Shown: positions 18,418-27,279 of the stretch, piece after piece
Layout of the letters: every line of letters begins with the position of its first letter
Position numbering within the stretch: position 1 is the stretch's first letter
Assembly: GCF_003339505.1 (NCBI RefSeq)
Contig: NZ_QPIW01000008.1
Location: forward strand, 124,001-188,000
From: Runella aurantiaca
GTDB lineage: Bacteria; Bacteroidota; Bacteroidia; Cytophagales; Spirosomataceae
Direction of reading: 5' to 3'
DNA: 64,000 nt
Made by a program: the position numbers and the translations under genes
The notes under the pieces: model-generated
The model's database searches: none
Told to the model about the DNA's origin: nothing
The model's input: only the letters and a program-made list of their open reading frames with translations

Positions 18418-21400
18418 ATGAAACAATTTTGTACAACCATTTTTTATCTTCTTTTATTCGTTCAATCTTATGGACAACAGCTGCTCAAGGATGTGTACAG
18501 CACAAACGCGAGTACGTTGGACGTAGCCAATGCAGTCAACATCAGTGGAGCGGTTTATTATACGGCTTCGTCAGAAAAAGGGACGATGCTATACAAAACG
18601 GACGGCACACCCAGCGGGACGGTATTGTTAGATATGACGGCCATTGGGGATTATATACAATCGCCCAGCAATCTGACGAATTTTAACGGGTCGCTGATTT
18701 TTTTGGCGCACAGACGCGGCAGTGGCTACGGCTTGTTTAAAACCAATGGTTCTATCACCGGAACCTCCGAATTGTTTAACACCGCCTCAGGAAATGCTTA
18801 CATGAAAGTACTAGGGATTTTGAGTAATGTATTGTATTTCAGTTTTTTGCAAGATAGTACTGGGGTTGAATTATGGCGTACAAACGGCACGGCGGCGGGT
18901 ACCTACATGGTTAAAAATATCAATCCGGGTAGTGCAAATAGTAATCCAAAGTCGTTTGAAGTGATTGGAACGAAGGCGTATTTTCAGGCCAATAACGGGA
19001 TAAACGGGCCGGAATTGTGGCGAACAGACGGCACGTCGGCGGGAACCGTGATGGTAAAAGATATCAATACGGGGGTTTTGGGTAGTTATCCAGCTCATTT
19101 TGCGGTTGTAGATACCACCTTGTTTTTTCAGGCAAACAATGGCGTAAATGGTTGCGAATTGTGGAAATCCAACGGAGCAGGGACGGTTTTGGTGAAAGAT
19201 ATTCATGCGGGAACGATTGGAAGTACGCCGAGTGATTTGCAAGTGCTTAATAATCAGGTGTATTTTACGGCTTATGATAGCGTTTCAACCCGATTGTGGA
19301 AATCCAACGGTACGGCCTTGGGCACGGAGGTAGTGAAAGACTCTTTACGACACGTGACAAACCCCGTGGTGTTTAACAATCAATTATTCTTCGTCGCTTC
19401 TGAAGGTTTAAAAGGGTTTGAGTTGTGGAAATCTGACGGGACCACCGCTGGAACCACCTTGCTAAAAGACATCAATCCGAGCTCTGGGGCTTATAATGAT
19501 GGGACTTTTGGTTCAAACCCAGGCTTTACCGTGGCAGGAACCAACCTTTTCTTTTTTGCCAATGACAGTATCAATGGTCGAGAATTATGGAAAACCAACG
19601 GCACCACGCTGGGTACGGCCTTGGTAAAAAACATCGCTGATTCTACCGTCAGTTCTTACTTTGAAACCAATACTGCGTTTGCCTTTGGCAATAAAATAGC
19701 GTTTATGACAGCGTCTTCTCCCAACGATTTCTATGAAATGTGGGTGTCGGATGGCACGAGTGAGGGAACAGTTTTGGTCAAAAGCCTGAATCTAAGTTTA
19801 GGTCTTGAACAGGCTCGTGTGGTGCCGATGGCACTGGGGACGGGTGTTTTGTTTACGGCTTATAGCCCTGTTTCAGGCTTTGAACTGTACCGCACCGACG
19901 GAACGCAGGCCAATACCACCTTGGTCAAGGACATGAATACCGAAATGGCCAATTCTGCCACGAATCCTTTTGGCCGAGTGGTACATTTTAACAACGCAAC
20001 GTTTTTTACAGCCAACGACGGCAAATCGGGCACAGAGCTATGGCGGGCCGATAGCACCGCCGCTAGTGCGTTATTGTACGGTGACTTTACCAAAAATGCA
20101 TCGGAAAGTCAGGGGCATTCGGTCGGGACAACGGGTTTTTCTACCTACTTTAATAATTTTACAGTTTTTCAAAATGAACTTTATTGGATGGTCAACGGTC
20201 GATATTTATGGAAAACCAACGGTGAGGCCGCTCCTACGAAGGTTTTTGATACTTTTTCACCCACGACCCAAAAAGTGCTGTTTGCCACTCTTAACAATGA
20301 ACTTTATTTTTTGTCCAACGGACTTTATAAAAGCAGTCAAAGCGGTTTTCAGAAAATAACCGATAAAATAACTGGCGCGCCTGCCCGAAGTTATTCGGAG
20401 CCAGATTCTTCCGTAAAAATGATTACTTACAAAGGGTTTTTGTATTTCGCGGGCCAAGGCTCCGACAGCGCGGGTGTTGAATTGTGGCGTACCGATGGTA
20501 CTGATTCGGCCACTACGCTGGTCAAAGATATTAATACTGGGATGGCGAGCTCAATGCCTTATGGCTTTGTAGTGTATAATGATACCCTGTATTTTATTGC
20601 TAACACCGACAGTTTAGGCTATGAACTTTGGCGGTCGGATGGTACGGCCATGGGCACAAAACTTGTTAAAGATATTTATGCTGGACCTAACAGCGGTTTT
20701 GGACGAAACCCCTATTTTGAGGAGTCCTACGGGGCGTTGATTATCTACGACGACAAACTCTTTTTTAGGGCTTCTGATGCAACAAACGGTACCGAACTGT
20801 GGCGGTCGGATGGTACGGCAGCGGGTACAGGGTTGGTCAAAGATATTACTTCAGGAACGGCTAGTTCTACTCCTTTTTCGTTGGTGACTTTTAAAAATGA
20901 GCTTTATTTCCTAGCCAACCAACAACTCTGGAAATCGAATGGTACCGCTCAGGGGACCCAACGGCTGAAAAGTACGTTGCTTTCAGACTATCGAATGACG
21001 AAAGGAGACAGTTCATTGTATTTGAATGCTTATGAATCTTCTCCCGCTTCTGGCCTCCAACATAAAAGCTACGAATTGTACCGTTCGGACGGTACCATCT
21101 CAGGCACGGTACGATTGACGGACATCGACGCGGGAATCCGTAACTCTTCGCCACAATTGGTTTCTGCCCATAACGGACGGGTTTATTTTTCTGCCTACCG
21201 GGCCGATGTTGGACGGGAGTTGTGGAGGATGCGCCCCGAATGTCCACAGGATTATTTTTTTAGCAATCCCGGTGAAACAACTGCTTCGGGAGCTATCCAT
21301 CATTTTAAGGTGAAGAACAGAATTGAGGCATCAAATCTGCTGCAAACCAACACCGATGTCGTCTATCAGGCGGGTAAGTTTTTGGAATTTAAACCTGGCT

Positions 21401-21459
21401 TTGAAATCAAAGCGGGGGCGGTATTCAAAGCTCAGATTGAGGGATGTGGAACCGATTAA
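18418..21459 (+). CDS. Giant secreted ELWxxDGT-repeat protein with C-terminal 3-coathanger-type module
   Basis: The 1013-residue protein has a signal peptide (MKQFCTTIFYLLLFVQSYGQ). More than a dozen imperfect repeats of about 50-60 residues follow, each with the core ELWRTDGTAAGTVLVKDI and a next strand like LYFIANTDSLGYELW. This ELWxxDGT repeat is known from Bacteroidota surface proteins and probably folds as propeller-like blades. The last ~60 residues (FLEFKPGFEIKAGAVFKAQI, then GCGTD) match the short C-terminal module seen on many secreted Bacteroidota proteins (3-coathanger stack/GCX_COOH). Related tails end the 48761 and 51453 proteins. An adhesive or surface role is likely but not shown. 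Confidence 0.82.
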   Translation: MKQFCTTIFYLLLFVQSYGQQLLKDVYSTNASTLDVANAVNISGAVYYTASSEKGTMLYKTDGTPSGTVLLDMTAIGDYIQSPSNLTNFNGSLIFLAHRRGSGYGLFKTNGSITGTSELFNTASGNAYMKVLGILSNVLYFSFLQDSTGVELWRTNGTAAGTYMVKNINPGSANSNPKSFEVIGTKAYFQANNGINGPELWRTDGTSAGTVMVKDINTGVLGSYPAHFAVVDTTLFFQANNGVNGCELWKSNGAGTVLVKDIHAGTIGSTPSDLQVLNNQVYFTAYDSVSTRLWKSNGTALGTEVVKDSLRHVTNPVVFNNQLFFVASEGLKGFELWKSDGTTAGTTLLKDINPSSGAYNDGTFGSNPGFTVAGTNLFFFANDSINGRELWKTNGTTLGTALVKNIADSTVSSYFETNTAFAFGNKIAFMTASSPNDFYEMWVSDGTSEGTVLVKSLNLSLGLEQARVVPMALGTGVLFTAYSPVSGFELYRTDGTQANTTLVKDMNTEMANSATNPFGRVVHFNNATFFTANDGKSGTELWRADSTAASALLYGDFTKNASESQGHSVGTTGFSTYFNNFTVFQNELYWMVNGRYLWKTNGEAAPTKVFDTFSPTTQKVLFATLNNELYFLSNGLYKSSQSGFQKITDKITGAPARSYSEPDSSVKMITYKGFLYFAGQGSDSAGVELWRTDGTDSATTLVKDINTGMASSMPYGFVVYNDTLYFIANTDSLGYELWRSDGTAMGTKLVKDIYAGPNSGFGRNPYFEESYGALIIYDDKLFFRASDATNGTELWRSDGTAAGTGLVKDITSGTASSTPFSLVTFKNELYFLANQQLWKSNGTAQGTQRLKSTLLSDYRMTKGDSSLYLNAYESSPASGLQHKSYELYRSDGTISGTVRLTDIDAGIRNSSPQLVSAHNGRVYFSAYRADVGRELWRMRPECPQDYFFSNPGETTASGAIHHFKVKNRIEASNLLQTNTDVVYQAGKFLEFKPGFEIKAGAVFKAQIEGCGTD

Positions 21460-21535
21460 ACGCTTCTTTTTTTGTAAATGAAACTACCTAAGAAGCAGAT
21501 AAGTATGTGGTCAAAAATAATTTATTCTATTCCAA

Positions 21536-21628
21536 ACCCACCCCGTCGCTACGCGACACCCCTCCCAAGAGGGGATTTACACTCTAATCCCCTCTTGGGA
21601 GGGGTGCCCCCAACGGGGCGGGGTGGGT
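21536..21628. repeat. Large GC-rich imperfect inverted repeat
   Basis: The left arm is 21536-21575 and the right arm 21588-21628, and they pair along almost their whole length. Matching pieces are the outer ACCCACCCCG with CGGGGTGGGT and the inner ACCCCTCCCAAGAGGGGA with its complement. The middle of the left arm contains a small hairpin, GTCGC-tac-GCGAC. It lies in an otherwise AT-rich gap and looks like a dispersed, non-coding, mobile-type palindrome rather than a terminator. Confidence 0.75.
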
Positions 21629-21706
21629 CTAGTGGAAATATAAAATAATAAAAACTATTTACGATTCAGTACTTACCCATAAATAATGCATTGCAAATAA
21701 ATAGAT

Positions 21707-21742
21707 AAAAGCCCCGCCGAAGTTGGTTTTGGCGGGGCTTTT
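21707..21742. terminator. Rho-independent terminator
   Basis: A perfect 12-bp stem (AAAAGCCCCGCC with GGCGGGGCTTTT) has a 12-nt loop and ends in a T run. It lies downstream of the ELWxxDGT gene and about 105 bp before the next start codon. Confidence 0.85.
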
Positions 21743-21848
21743 TGTGGGTAAGGCTCAATCTTTTTAGCACGGAGATTTGACTTATGCCTACCTTTTTTCA
21801 ACCTTTGACTATCAATAACCATCAACACCGGCATTATCGCTGATTTAC

Positions 21849-24800
21849 ATGAAAAAGCCTCTGTTTCTATTTCTCTTTTCCTTTTTTTGCCTTGCAACTT
21901 CCTCTTTTGCTCAAACTACACCGCCTTTTTTGCAAAACCCCAATCAACGCTGGGTAGATTCGGTCTTTAACAGCCTGACGCCCGACGAGCGCATTGCGCA
22001 GCTTATTATGGTGGCGGCCCACGGGTATCCGATGAACCCCAAACGAGTCATCATTGATACGACTTTCTCCAACCCGCGCGTGGTGGCGCAGTACATCCGT
22101 GACTACAAAGTGGGAGGCGTGATTTTCTTTCAGGGTGGCCCCGTGCAACAGGCGCAACTGACCAATTATTATCAGTCCATTTCCAAAGTGCCGCTTTTGG
22201 TAGCGATGGACTCCGAATGGGGCTTGGCCATGCGCCTAGACAGTGCGGTGCGCTTCCCGTACCAGATGACGATGGGGGCGATTCAGGGCAACGACGATTT
22301 GATTTATAGAATGGGCAAAGCGCTGGCGGCGCAAAAGAAACGCTTGGGCGTTCACATCAATTTTGCCCCTTCGGTCGACGTCAACAACAACGCCAATAAC
22401 CCTGTCATTAACTTTCGGTCCTTTGGAGAGAACCCCCAAAAAGTATTCGAAAAATCGTACGCGTACATGAAAGGAATGCAGGACGGGGGGATTTTGAGTT
22501 CGCTGAAACACTTCCCCGGCCACGGCGATACGGGCGTGGATTCGCATTATGATTTGCCCGTTATTCCGCACAATCGCGCCCGGTTAGACTCCGTAGAATT
22601 GTACCCTTTTCGTAAACTCATCGAGAAAGGTGCCGACGGCATCATGATGGCGCATTTGGCGATTCCAGTATTGGATACCGCCAAAAATGTGCCTTCTACG
22701 CTTTCAAAACCCATCGTGACGGGCTTGCTGAAAGACCAACTGCACTTCAACGGCCTCATTTATTCTGATGCGATGAATATGAAAGGCTTAACCAAATATT
22801 TTCCTAACGGAACAGGCGACGCCAAAGGATTGGAAGCAGGCATGGATGTGTTGGAATTTAGCCCCAATGTACCCGCTGCCATTGCCGAAATCAAAAAATC
22901 CATTGCCGAAGGACGCATCAGTCAGGCCGAAATAGACGCGCGGGTCAAGAAAGTATTGGCCGCCAAAGCCTGGGTTGGATTGGCTCAATTCAAACCCATT
23001 GAAACCAAAAATCTGATTGCCGATATTAACGACAAAGAATCTGAATTGCTCAATCGTTTGCTCACCGAAAATGCGCTGACGGTCCTGAAAAATGAAGGCT
23101 ACATTTTGCCTATTAAACATTTAGATAAAATAACGATTGCTTCCGTTTCTCTAACGGACGCGCCAGCGGCCACGGCGGCCACCAAAGACGGTGTAGTGGC
23201 CTTGGGTACGCGTAATGAAACAGCCTCAACGGGCGACCTGACTACATTCCAAAAAACACTTTCTTTATATACCAACGTAGACCATTTTATCATTCATCCT
23301 CAAACCCCCGACAGTGTGCAATCGCGTATTCGGTCGGCGCTGAAAAGCTACGATGTGGTGCTGGTAGGAGCGCACCTCAACAATATTCGTCCGGGAACAA
23401 ATTATGGGATTACGCCCACCACGGCCACGTGGGTAAAAGAGTTGGCCAACAACGGTAATTCAATCATAACGGTTTTTGGAAATGTGTATTCGCTCAATAA
23501 ATTGGAGGGTATTTCAAATGCCAAAGCCTTAGTGATGGCTTACCAATTGACGCCATTTACCGAAGAATTGTCGGCGCAGTTGTTGTTCGGAGCCATTCCT
23601 GCCAAAGGCAAACTCCCCGTGACGGTCAATGCGCAGTTTGGCTACGGCGTGGGCTTGGACATTCCTGCCATTGGTCGCCTCAAATACACCATTCCCGAAG
23701 AAGTGGGGTTAAATAGCCAGTGGCTTTCGTTCAAGATTGACTCATTGGCCAACAACGCCATTGCCCAAAAAGCAACGCCGAGTATCGTGGTTCAGCTGGC
23801 CAAAGACGGAAAGGTATTTTATCGTAAAGCCTACGGCACGCATGTGTATCCAACTCCGTTGAAGATGGTAAATGTGCCGCCGCGCCCCGTTCAGTTGACG
23901 GATTTGTACGATTTTGCGTCGGTGACCAAGATTGCCGGCTCGACCATGGCCTTGGCACGATTGCACAGCGAAGGCAAATTCAATCTGGACGGAACGATGA
24001 AGGATTATTTGCCCAGTTATGACAAATCAAACAAAGCCGATTTGGTTTGGCGACAGGTGCTGACGCATCAGGCGCGCCTGAAAGCGTGGATTCCGTTTTG
24101 GCGTGATACCAAAAATGCCGACGGTACTTGGAAGAAAAAGACCTTTAGCTGGGGCAAAACCGCCCATGGGCCTTACACGGTGCAGGTAACGGATAGCCTT
24201 TGGTTGCACAAAAAATACCAAAAGAAAATTTTTGATGCCATTCGTGAATCACCGCTTAACGAGCGGTCCGCCGTTGCGGAAAAGGAATACGTTTATTCTG
24301 ACTTGTCTTTTATCTTGTATCCACAGGTGGTGCAAAACATCACGGGGGTGCCGTTTGAAGATTATTTAAAAACCAACGTGTATCGTAAAATAGGTGCTAA
24401 CTCGCTGACCTTCAATCCGAGACGCTTTTATGATTTGAGCAAAATTGTGCCCAGTGAGCGGGATACTTTCTACCGCGAAACGCTCATCCACGGGCGCGTA
24501 CACGACGAAGGTGCCAGCATGTTGGGTGGACTCAGCGGTCACGCGGGGCTTTTTGGTAATGCCAATGACCTCATGAAAGTAACGCAACTGTACCTCCAAA
24601 AAGGCAGCTACGGCGGTGAGTCGTTTATTTCCGAAAACACCATGAATGAGTTTACAAGTTATCAATTCCCCGAGTCGCGTCGCGGTATCGGCTTTGATAA
24701 ACCCTGCCGGGGAAGAGATTGTGGCAACGCCCCCAAAAGCGCCACGTCGATGAGCTACGGCCATACGGGTTATACGGGTATTATGATTTGGAACGACCCC

Positions 24801-24929
24801 GCCTATAACCTCAACTACGTCTTTTTGTCTAACCGCGTGTACCCCACACGCGACAATAACAAAATTTCCACCCTCAACGTCCGCACGGCCATCATGCAGG
24901 TGGTGTATGAGGGGTTGGGGCTTAAATAA
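21849..24929 (+). CDS. GH3 beta-N-acetylhexosaminidase fused to a serine beta-lactamase-like domain, secreted
   Basis: The 1026-residue protein has a signal peptide (MKKPLFLFLFSFFCLATSSF). Residues ~30-400 are a GH3 NagZ-type domain: KHFPGHGDTGVDSH (220-233) with the family His residues, and LIYSDAMNMKGL with D307 as the likely nucleophile. A GH3 C-terminal-like region follows. From ~630 to the end comes a beta-lactamase-fold domain: DFASVTK with S691-V-T-K694, YVYSDLSFIL in place of YxN, and a final GHTGYTGIMIW region. The fusion is common in Bacteroidota and is thought to act on peptidoglycan fragments in the periplasm. A decayed duplicate of its last codons lies just downstream. Confidence 0.88.
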   Translation: MKKPLFLFLFSFFCLATSSFAQTTPPFLQNPNQRWVDSVFNSLTPDERIAQLIMVAAHGYPMNPKRVIIDTTFSNPRVVAQYIRDYKVGGVIFFQGGPVQQAQLTNYYQSISKVPLLVAMDSEWGLAMRLDSAVRFPYQMTMGAIQGNDDLIYRMGKALAAQKKRLGVHINFAPSVDVNNNANNPVINFRSFGENPQKVFEKSYAYMKGMQDGGILSSLKHFPGHGDTGVDSHYDLPVIPHNRARLDSVELYPFRKLIEKGADGIMMAHLAIPVLDTAKNVPSTLSKPIVTGLLKDQLHFNGLIYSDAMNMKGLTKYFPNGTGDAKGLEAGMDVLEFSPNVPAAIAEIKKSIAEGRISQAEIDARVKKVLAAKAWVGLAQFKPIETKNLIADINDKESELLNRLLTENALTVLKNEGYILPIKHLDKITIASVSLTDAPAATAATKDGVVALGTRNETASTGDLTTFQKTLSLYTNVDHFIIHPQTPDSVQSRIRSALKSYDVVLVGAHLNNIRPGTNYGITPTTATWVKELANNGNSIITVFGNVYSLNKLEGISNAKALVMAYQLTPFTEELSAQLLFGAIPAKGKLPVTVNAQFGYGVGLDIPAIGRLKYTIPEEVGLNSQWLSFKIDSLANNAIAQKATPSIVVQLAKDGKVFYRKAYGTHVYPTPLKMVNVPPRPVQLTDLYDFASVTKIAGSTMALARLHSEGKFNLDGTMKDYLPSYDKSNKADLVWRQVLTHQARLKAWIPFWRDTKNADGTWKKKTFSWGKTAHGPYTVQVTDSLWLHKKYQKKIFDAIRESPLNERSAVAEKEYVYSDLSFILYPQVVQNITGVPFEDYLKTNVYRKIGANSLTFNPRRFYDLSKIVPSERDTFYRETLIHGRVHDEGASMLGGLSGHAGLFGNANDLMKVTQLYLQKGSYGGESFISENTMNEFTSYQFPESRRGIGFDKPCRGRDCGNAPKSATSMSYGHTGYTGIMIWNDPAYNLNYVFLSNRVYPTRDNNKISTLNVRTAIMQVVYEGLGLK

Positions 24930-24942
24930 GGTTTCTATATGC

Positions 24943-24975
24943 AGACTTTCCAAGACTTTGAGTCTTGGAAAGTCT
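24943..24975. repeat. Perfect 15-bp hairpin with 3-nt loop
   Basis: AGACTTTCCAAGACT and its exact complement flank the loop ttg. It lies 14 bp after the GH3 stop codon, between the real gene tail and a duplicated tail fragment. There is no T run, so a REP-like element is more likely than a terminator. Confidence 0.75.
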
Positions 24976-24991
24976 AATGGCATGGCCTGTC

Positions 24992-25055
24992 AAAATCTCC
25001 ACCCGCAACGTCCGCACGGTCGCAGGTGGTGTATGAAGGGTTGGTAGTGAAGTAA
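24992..25055 (+). pseudogene. Duplicated 3' tail of the GH3/beta-lactamase gene (fragment)
   Basis: This stretch repeats the last ~65 bases of the preceding gene (24861-24929). Both have AAAATxTCCACCCxCAACGT, CCGCACGG, then GCAGGTGGTGTATGA and a GGGTTG ending before a stop codon. The copy has several substitutions and a 5-bp deletion, so it is a decayed fragment. It probably remains from a tandem paralog or an unequal duplication. Confidence 0.6.
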
Positions 25056-25074
25056 AACAAAGACACCAGACAAA

Positions 25075-27045
25075 TTGAAACCCACAAAACGCGTGAAAAA
25101 CCCTTGGATGTATCTATTGTTGTTTTGCTTTTTTCTGGTGGAAGTAAAACTAGACGCACAAACCACACAGACCATTGCCAATTCCCCAAATCCATCAACC
25201 GCTGATAGCCTTTTCAAACTTGCTGAAAAATATGACAGTGTTGGTGACTCAAAACGAGCCCTGCCATTGTTTGAAAGCAGCTTACCTATTTACCAAAAAC
25301 TGGGAAAGCAACGGGAAGTTGGTCATTGTTTTAACTATATCGGGGCAAATTATTACCGCCAAGGCAACCTTTCTAAAGCCCTTTCTTATTTTGAAAAAGG
25401 TGTAGCTGCTTATAAAAAGGCGGGATATAAAAAAGGGGTGGCTGCTTTATTAAACAACGTAGGTGTGATTTATTATAGCATGGGCAATTATCCACAGGCG
25501 GTAGAGCTGTATAAACAGACCATTTTTATGCAAGAAAAAATTGGGAATAAAAATACGACTGCTACCATTACAGGAAACATTGGAGGTATTTACTCAAAAA
25601 TAAAAGATTACCCCAACGCCCTGAAATACTTTAACAAAGCAGATGCCCTTTTCAAAGAGTTAAACGACAAACGAGGAGTTGCCAAAATACTGATGGAGGT
25701 GGGTTATATCTCTATGGAGCAGGGCAATTTTGACAAAGCCTTGAAAGAGTTTGATGAATCACTGACCATTGCTCAAAAAGCGAAAGAAAAAGAGGTAGAA
25801 ATAGAAGTCCTGTCAAATTTGGGAGAGTTGTTTTACCGAAAATCAGATTTTCAAAAAGCGTTGTACTACTACAACAACTGTCTAAAAAAAGCCGAAGAAA
25901 TTGGTAAATTACAGTATAGAAGTAGCTGTAGCATTGCCATTGGCAATATATTCTATCAACTAAAAAAATACAAAGAAGCCGTTGGAAAATGCAGCGCGGG
26001 GCTAACAATAGCCGAAAAGATGGGTGCGATTTCTATCAAAAAAGATGCCTGCGAATGTCTTTATCATTCTTATAAATCTTTGAATAACAACTCGTTGGCG
26101 TTGCTGTATTATGAAAAAGTAAATGCTTTTGAAGATAGTTTGAACACAAAAGAAGCCTCCAGCCGAATGATGAACATGGAGTTTCAAAAGCAACAGTTGG
26201 TGGACAGCATCGCCTTCGTCAAAAAACAAAGCGCAGCCCAACTAAAACACCAAGCCGAAATACAGGCCAAAGAAAAGCAGCGAAATGTCATCATCGCTTC
26301 GTTGGGAATGGTGCTGCTGATAGCAGGTGGCTTGTGGTATCGACTGAATTTTGTGAGAAAGGCTAAAGAAACCCTCAAAATCGAAAAAGATCGTTCAGAC
26401 GCCTTACTTTTAAATATCCTGCCCCAAGAAATCGCCGAAGAACTCAAACTAACGGGCAGCGTCAAAGCCAAAGATTTTGGAATGGTCTCCATTCTATTTA
26501 CCGATTTTCAATCCTTCACCCAAACCGCCCAAACCATGTCACCGCAGCGATTGGTCGAAGAAATTAATGTCTGCTTCGAGGCGTTTGACAGGATTTCAGA
26601 AAAATACCAAATCGAAAAAATCAAGACCATCGGCGATGCCTACATGGCCGCAGGAGGCATGGCCAATGCCGACGAAAACTTCCCCAAAAATGTGGTATTG
26701 GCAGCGCTGGAAATGCAGGCGTTTATCGCCCAAAGGGCCATCGAAAACCAAAAAGCCCCAAAACCTCACTTTGAAATGCGGTTGGGTATCCACGCTGGCC
26801 CCATCGTGGCGGGGGTTGTGGGCGTAAAAAAGTTTCAGTACGACATCTGGGGCGATACCGTCAATACCGCCAGCCGTATGGAAAGCAACGGAAGCGTTGG
26901 CAAAGTAAACATCAGCGAGGCATTCTACGAATTGATAAAAGACGACCCACTTTTCTCCTTTGAATACCGAGGAAACATCAGCGCAAAAGGAAAAGGTGAA
27001 ATCAAGATGTACTTTGTGGAGAAGAACGCTTCAATGCAAATGTAG
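25075..27045 (+). CDS. TPR-containing class III adenylate cyclase, membrane-anchored
   Basis: After a signal/anchor segment (WMYLLLFCFFLVEVKLDA) come about eight TPR-type helix pairs (to ~residue 370), a transmembrane helix (VIIASLGMVLLIAGGLWY) and a cytoplasmic class III cyclase domain. D477 (ILFTDF) and D521 (KTIGDAYM) are the metal-binding pair. K517 and D590 (YDIWGDTVNTAS) occupy the two purine-recognition positions and are the adenylate-type residues, so cAMP is the predicted product. The TPR part should lie outside the cytoplasm as a sensor. The start is uncertain: a TTG at 25075, a GTG at 25093 and an ATG at 25108 are all possible. Confidence 0.85.
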   Translation: MKPTKRVKNPWMYLLLFCFFLVEVKLDAQTTQTIANSPNPSTADSLFKLAEKYDSVGDSKRALPLFESSLPIYQKLGKQREVGHCFNYIGANYYRQGNLSKALSYFEKGVAAYKKAGYKKGVAALLNNVGVIYYSMGNYPQAVELYKQTIFMQEKIGNKNTTATITGNIGGIYSKIKDYPNALKYFNKADALFKELNDKRGVAKILMEVGYISMEQGNFDKALKEFDESLTIAQKAKEKEVEIEVLSNLGELFYRKSDFQKALYYYNNCLKKAEEIGKLQYRSSCSIAIGNIFYQLKKYKEAVGKCSAGLTIAEKMGAISIKKDACECLYHSYKSLNNNSLALLYYEKVNAFEDSLNTKEASSRMMNMEFQKQQLVDSIAFVKKQSAAQLKHQAEIQAKEKQRNVIIASLGMVLLIAGGLWYRLNFVRKAKETLKIEKDRSDALLLNILPQEIAEELKLTGSVKAKDFGMVSILFTDFQSFTQTAQTMSPQRLVEEINVCFEAFDRISEKYQIEKIKTIGDAYMAAGGMANADENFPKNVVLAALEMQAFIAQRAIENQKAPKPHFEMRLGIHAGPIVAGVVGVKKFQYDIWGDTVNTASRMESNGSVGKVNISEAFYELIKDDPLFSFEYRGNISAKGKGEIKMYFVEKNASMQM

Positions 27046-27053
27046 GAACTATC

Positions 27054-27107
27054 TAACGTTGCTTTTGGGGCTTAAATGGATGATTTTAAGCCCTGAAAGC
27101 AACGTTA
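27054..27107. repeat. 23-bp inverted repeat between cyclase and defence cassette
   Basis: The arms 27054-27076 and 27085-27107 (TAACGTTGCTTT..GGGCTTAAA) match at 21 of 23 positions, with an 8-nt loop. It begins 9 bp after the cyclase stop. It could be the cyclase terminator although a T run is lacking, and it marks the left edge of the AT-richer SIR2-HerA segment. The rest of the gap to 27279 holds no gene. Confidence 0.65.
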
Positions 27108-27279
27108 TAAAACCAAATCAACTTTCGGTAAAACTCCGTACCTCTTGCCTTAAAAAAGCGAATACAAGTCGGAGTATGTGATTGAATTTGAGAAATAGAA
27201 TCAAACGACTTCATATTTACAAAAATAGGTGCGTAATAAAGGTATATTTTGCTAAATTAAAATTCTGAACCGGTTCGTT

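Noticed and set aside
24366-24983. 205-codon open frame on the minus strand
   Set aside because: It overlaps the beta-lactamase part of the GH3 fusion and shows no domain; the plus-strand gene is certain.
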